Shown: in pieces, positions 6,693 to 7,969 of the stretch
Position numbering within the stretch: the first letter of the stretch is position 1
Layout of the letters: every line of letters starts with the position of its first letter
Assembly (NCBI GenBank): GCA_910589135.1
Contig: CAJUSL010000068.1
Span: 1 to 7,969 of the forward strand
Length of the DNA: 7,969 nucleotides
Reading direction: 5' to 3'
Source: an uncultured Eggerthellaceae bacterium
GTDB lineage: Bacteria; Actinomycetota; Coriobacteriia; Coriobacteriales; Eggerthellaceae
Position numbers and translations under genes: made by a program
Notes under the pieces: model-generated
What the model was told of the DNA's origin: nothing
Databases searched by the model: none
What the model saw: only the letters and a program-made list of their open reading frames with translations

Positions 6693-7710
6693 GGACGCGC
6701 GCGAAAAGCCGGCCGCCGCGCTGCGGCAAGACGCTGCGGGGCGCTCCGAGAGGCAGCCGCAGGACGCCGCGGGCGCGCCCGAGGAGCCGCTGCCGGGCGG
6801 CGGCGAGCTCGCGGCCTTCCTCGATTCGCTGCGTTACGAGGAGAACGACTCGGCGCATACCGTGCGAAGCTACGGCTGCGACCTGGAGGACTACCTGCGC
6901 TGGGCGCACCGGCGCGGCCTCGACCCGTTCTCGGTGACGCACAAGCAGGCGCGACGCTACCTCGGCGAGCTGGACGCCGCGCGGTACTCGAAGGCGACGG
7001 TCAACCGCAGGCTCTCGGCCCTGAAGGGGTTCTTCCGATGGCTGAACGCCATGGGCGTCGTGGAAGTCGACCCGGTTGCTTCGCTGCAGGGCCCGAAGAA
7101 GGCCGCGCGCCTGCCCAAGTCCATCTCGCCGTCGGACATGGAGAGGCTGCTCGCCGTGCACGAGGAGGCGCTTGCCTCGCTCGACGCCGGCTCGCCCGCG
7201 TTTGCGAAGGAGGCCCGCGACCAGGCGGTTCTCGAGACGATGTACGCCTGCGGGTTCAGGATATCCGAGGTGTCCGGCATGCTCGCGCGCGACGTCGACT
7301 TCGGCCTGCAGCAGATCAAGGTGATGGGCAAGGGGTCGAAGGAGCGGATCGTGCCCATGCACCGCACCGCCGCACGCGCCATCAGGCGCTACCTCGTCGA
7401 AGGCAGGCCGCTGCTGCTTGCGGGCGACGACCCCGGGTGCCTGTTCCTCTCCGACCGGGGCAAGCGCTACTCGCCCGAGTCCATCCGGTCCATGTTCAAA
7501 CGCTCGCTGGCCGCGGCGGGGCTTGACGCGAGCCTGTCGCCCCACGCCATGCGCCATTCCTTCGCCACCGACGTGCTCTCCGGCGGCGCCGACCTGCGCA
7601 GCGTGCAGGAGATGCTCGGGCACGCCGACTTGTCGACGACGCAGGTGTACACCCACGTGTCCGCCGAGCGCCTGAAGGATGTGCACCACCAGGCGCATCC
7701 GCGCGGGTAG
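6682..7710 (+). CDS. xerC: XerC/XerD-type tyrosine site-specific recombinase
   Basis: Integrase-family recombinase of the type that resolves chromosome dimers at dif. The catalytic set is complete in the 342-residue protein: R193 (CGFRISE), K217 (VMGKGSKER), H288 and R291 (SPHAMRHSFA), H314 (MLGHADL) and the nucleophile Y323 (TQVYTHVS). An N-terminal SAM-like DNA-binding domain covers about residues 41-130 (FLDSLRYEENDSAHTVRSY onward). About 40 residues in front are rich in Ala, Arg, Glu and Pro, look disordered and are longer than usual for Xer proteins. ATG 6682 overlaps the trmFO end by 11 bp, has GGAGG nine bases upstream (6668-6672), and no other ATG lies nearby, so I keep it. Adjacent trmFO and xerC also occur in Bacillus (topA-trmFO-xerC), which supports a chromosomal Xer rather than a phage integrase. 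XerC and XerD cannot be told apart here. Confidence 0.9.
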   Translation: MARKDAREKPAAALRQDAAGRSERQPQDAAGAPEEPLPGGGELAAFLDSLRYEENDSAHTVRSYGCDLEDYLRWAHRRGLDPFSVTHKQARRYLGELDAARYSKATVNRRLSALKGFFRWLNAMGVVEVDPVASLQGPKKAARLPKSISPSDMERLLAVHEEALASLDAGSPAFAKEARDQAVLETMYACGFRISEVSGMLARDVDFGLQQIKVMGKGSKERIVPMHRTAARAIRRYLVEGRPLLLAGDDPGCLFLSDRGKRYSPESIRSMFKRSLAAAGLDASLSPHAMRHSFATDVLSGGADLRSVQEMLGHADLSTTQVYTHVSAERLKDVHHQAHPRG

Positions 7711-7724
7711 GCGGCACGTGTCGA

Positions 7725-7761
7725 GGGGCGCACGCTTTCGACGCGTGCGACGAAGCGCCCC
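7725..7761. terminator. GC-rich hairpin downstream of xerC, possible terminator
   Basis: GGGGCGC (7725-7731) pairs with GCGCCCC (7755-7761). Inside, ACGC pairs with GCGT, or alternatively CGCACGC pairs with GCGTGCG as a 7-bp stem around TTTCGAC. An alternative stem CCGAC/GTCGG follows at about 7760-7775. GGCACGTG flanks the structure on both sides (7713-7720 and 7779-7786). There is no U-tract, so intrinsic termination is uncertain. Confidence 0.4.
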
Positions 7762-7810
7762 GACCCCATCGTCGGCTGGCACGTGCAGGAATGGTGAAGC
7801 GGCCGAATTA

Positions 7811-7824
7811 CGAACATTTATTCG
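7811..7824. promoter_or_regulatory. LexA (SOS) box-like operator upstream of uvrA
   Basis: CGAACATTTATTCG matches the Gram-positive/actinobacterial SOS box CGAAC-N4-GTTCG with one mismatch (A for G in the right half). The flanking bases extend the symmetry to ACGAA...TTCGT. It lies 49 bp before the uvrA ATG and covers the expected -35 region of the promoter with -10 at 7835. uvrA is a standard SOS regulon gene. Confidence 0.7.
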
Positions 7825-7834
7825 TGTTTTGAGG

Positions 7835-7840
7835 TAGAAT
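7835..7840 (+). promoter_or_regulatory. Putative -10 element of the uvrA promoter
   Basis: TAGAAT is one mismatch from TATAAT and would start transcription near 7847, giving a short leader. TAAAAT at 7848-7853 is an alternative -10. No good -35 is visible 16-18 bp upstream of the first. That stretch falls inside the LexA-like box, as expected for direct repression. Confidence 0.5.
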
Positions 7841-7872
7841 GTCGCGGTAAAATCACGCGAAGGAAGCACGAT

Positions 7873-7969
7873 ATGCCACAGAACGAAATCGTCATCAAGG
7901 GTGCGCGCGAGCACAACCTCAAGAACGTCGACCTGGTCATTCCGCGCGACAAGCTGGTCGTCATAACCG
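7873..7969 (+). CDS. uvrA: UvrA, excinuclease ABC subunit A (3' truncated by window edge)
   Basis: ATPase that recognises bulky DNA damage together with UvrB in nucleotide excision repair. Only 32 codons are present, but MPQNEIVIKGAREHNLKNVD is the highly conserved UvrA N-terminus (I-x-G-A-R-x-H-N-L-K-N). It continues into VIPRDKLVVIT, leading toward the Walker A region beyond the edge. ATG 7873 has AAGGAAG a suitable 7 bases upstream. The SOS-box-like operator in front fits its role. Confidence 0.93.
   Translation, partial: MPQNEIVIKGAREHNLKNVDLVIPRDKLVVIT

Noticed and set aside
6682..7710. Phage or integrative-element integrase instead of a chromosomal Xer
   Set aside because: The size, domain layout, overlap with trmFO and lack of att-like repeats or a nearby tRNA favour the chromosomal Xer.
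5496..7914. Long minus-strand open frames opposite trmFO and xerC (395 and 449 codons)
   Set aside because: They mirror two certain genes and run across gene boundaries. The composition is Arg/Ala/Gly/Val-rich antisense, with no motifs.

Overview
The window is high-GC bacterial DNA that fits a gut anaerobe of the Eggerthellaceae (Coriobacteriia). This is an inference from gene content: a Tat-exported DMSO-reductase-family molybdoenzyme with DmsB, DmsC and TorD partners, a folate/FAD-dependent TrmFO in a very GC-rich genome, and linked trmFO, xer and uvrA. No 16S or marker search was possible.

Region 1 (1-5103) is an accessory anaerobic-respiration module, all on the + strand. In order it holds the 3' part of a DmsC-like membrane anchor, a guanidinium-exporter-type SMR gene (gdx/sugE), a DmsA-like molybdopterin catalytic subunit, a DmsB-like four-cluster ferredoxin subunit and a TorD/DmsD-like chaperone. 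The chaperone would mature the catalytic subunit, which leaves by Tat. The ferredoxin subunit would pass electrons from the quinol-oxidising anchor to the catalytic site. As written, four of the five genes are broken. There are single-base deletions near 324, 831 and 1214, single-base insertions near 1702-1712 and 4822-4825, and one extra 10-bp tandem repeat unit at 4950-4979. Restoring each indel gives one continuous family-typical protein per gene (gdx 110 aa, dmsA 878 aa, torD 236 aa). The lesions are therefore either very recent or partly sequencing errors. The 10-bp unit looks like a true slippage event.

Region 2 (5060-5324) is a junction. Two degenerate REP-like hairpins about 48 bp apart overlap the end of torD. 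They are followed by roughly 170 bp with no convincing gene, ending in an extended -10 promoter placed so that transcription should start at or next to the trmFO ATG.

Region 3 (5325-7969) is housekeeping DNA with strong GC bias at third positions and no frameshifts. trmFO (tRNA m5U54 methylation) overlaps a xerC/xerD-type tyrosine recombinase gene by 11 bp. A hairpin follows, then a LexA-box-like operator and the first 32 codons of uvrA, as expected for an SOS-controlled excision-repair gene.

I see no CRISPR array, tRNA, rRNA, transposase or clearly new multi-gene system. The items most worth checking are the possible slippage switch in torD, the concentration of frameshifts in the accessory half, the Gdx exporter inside a molybdoenzyme cluster, and the putative leaderless trmFO promoter.
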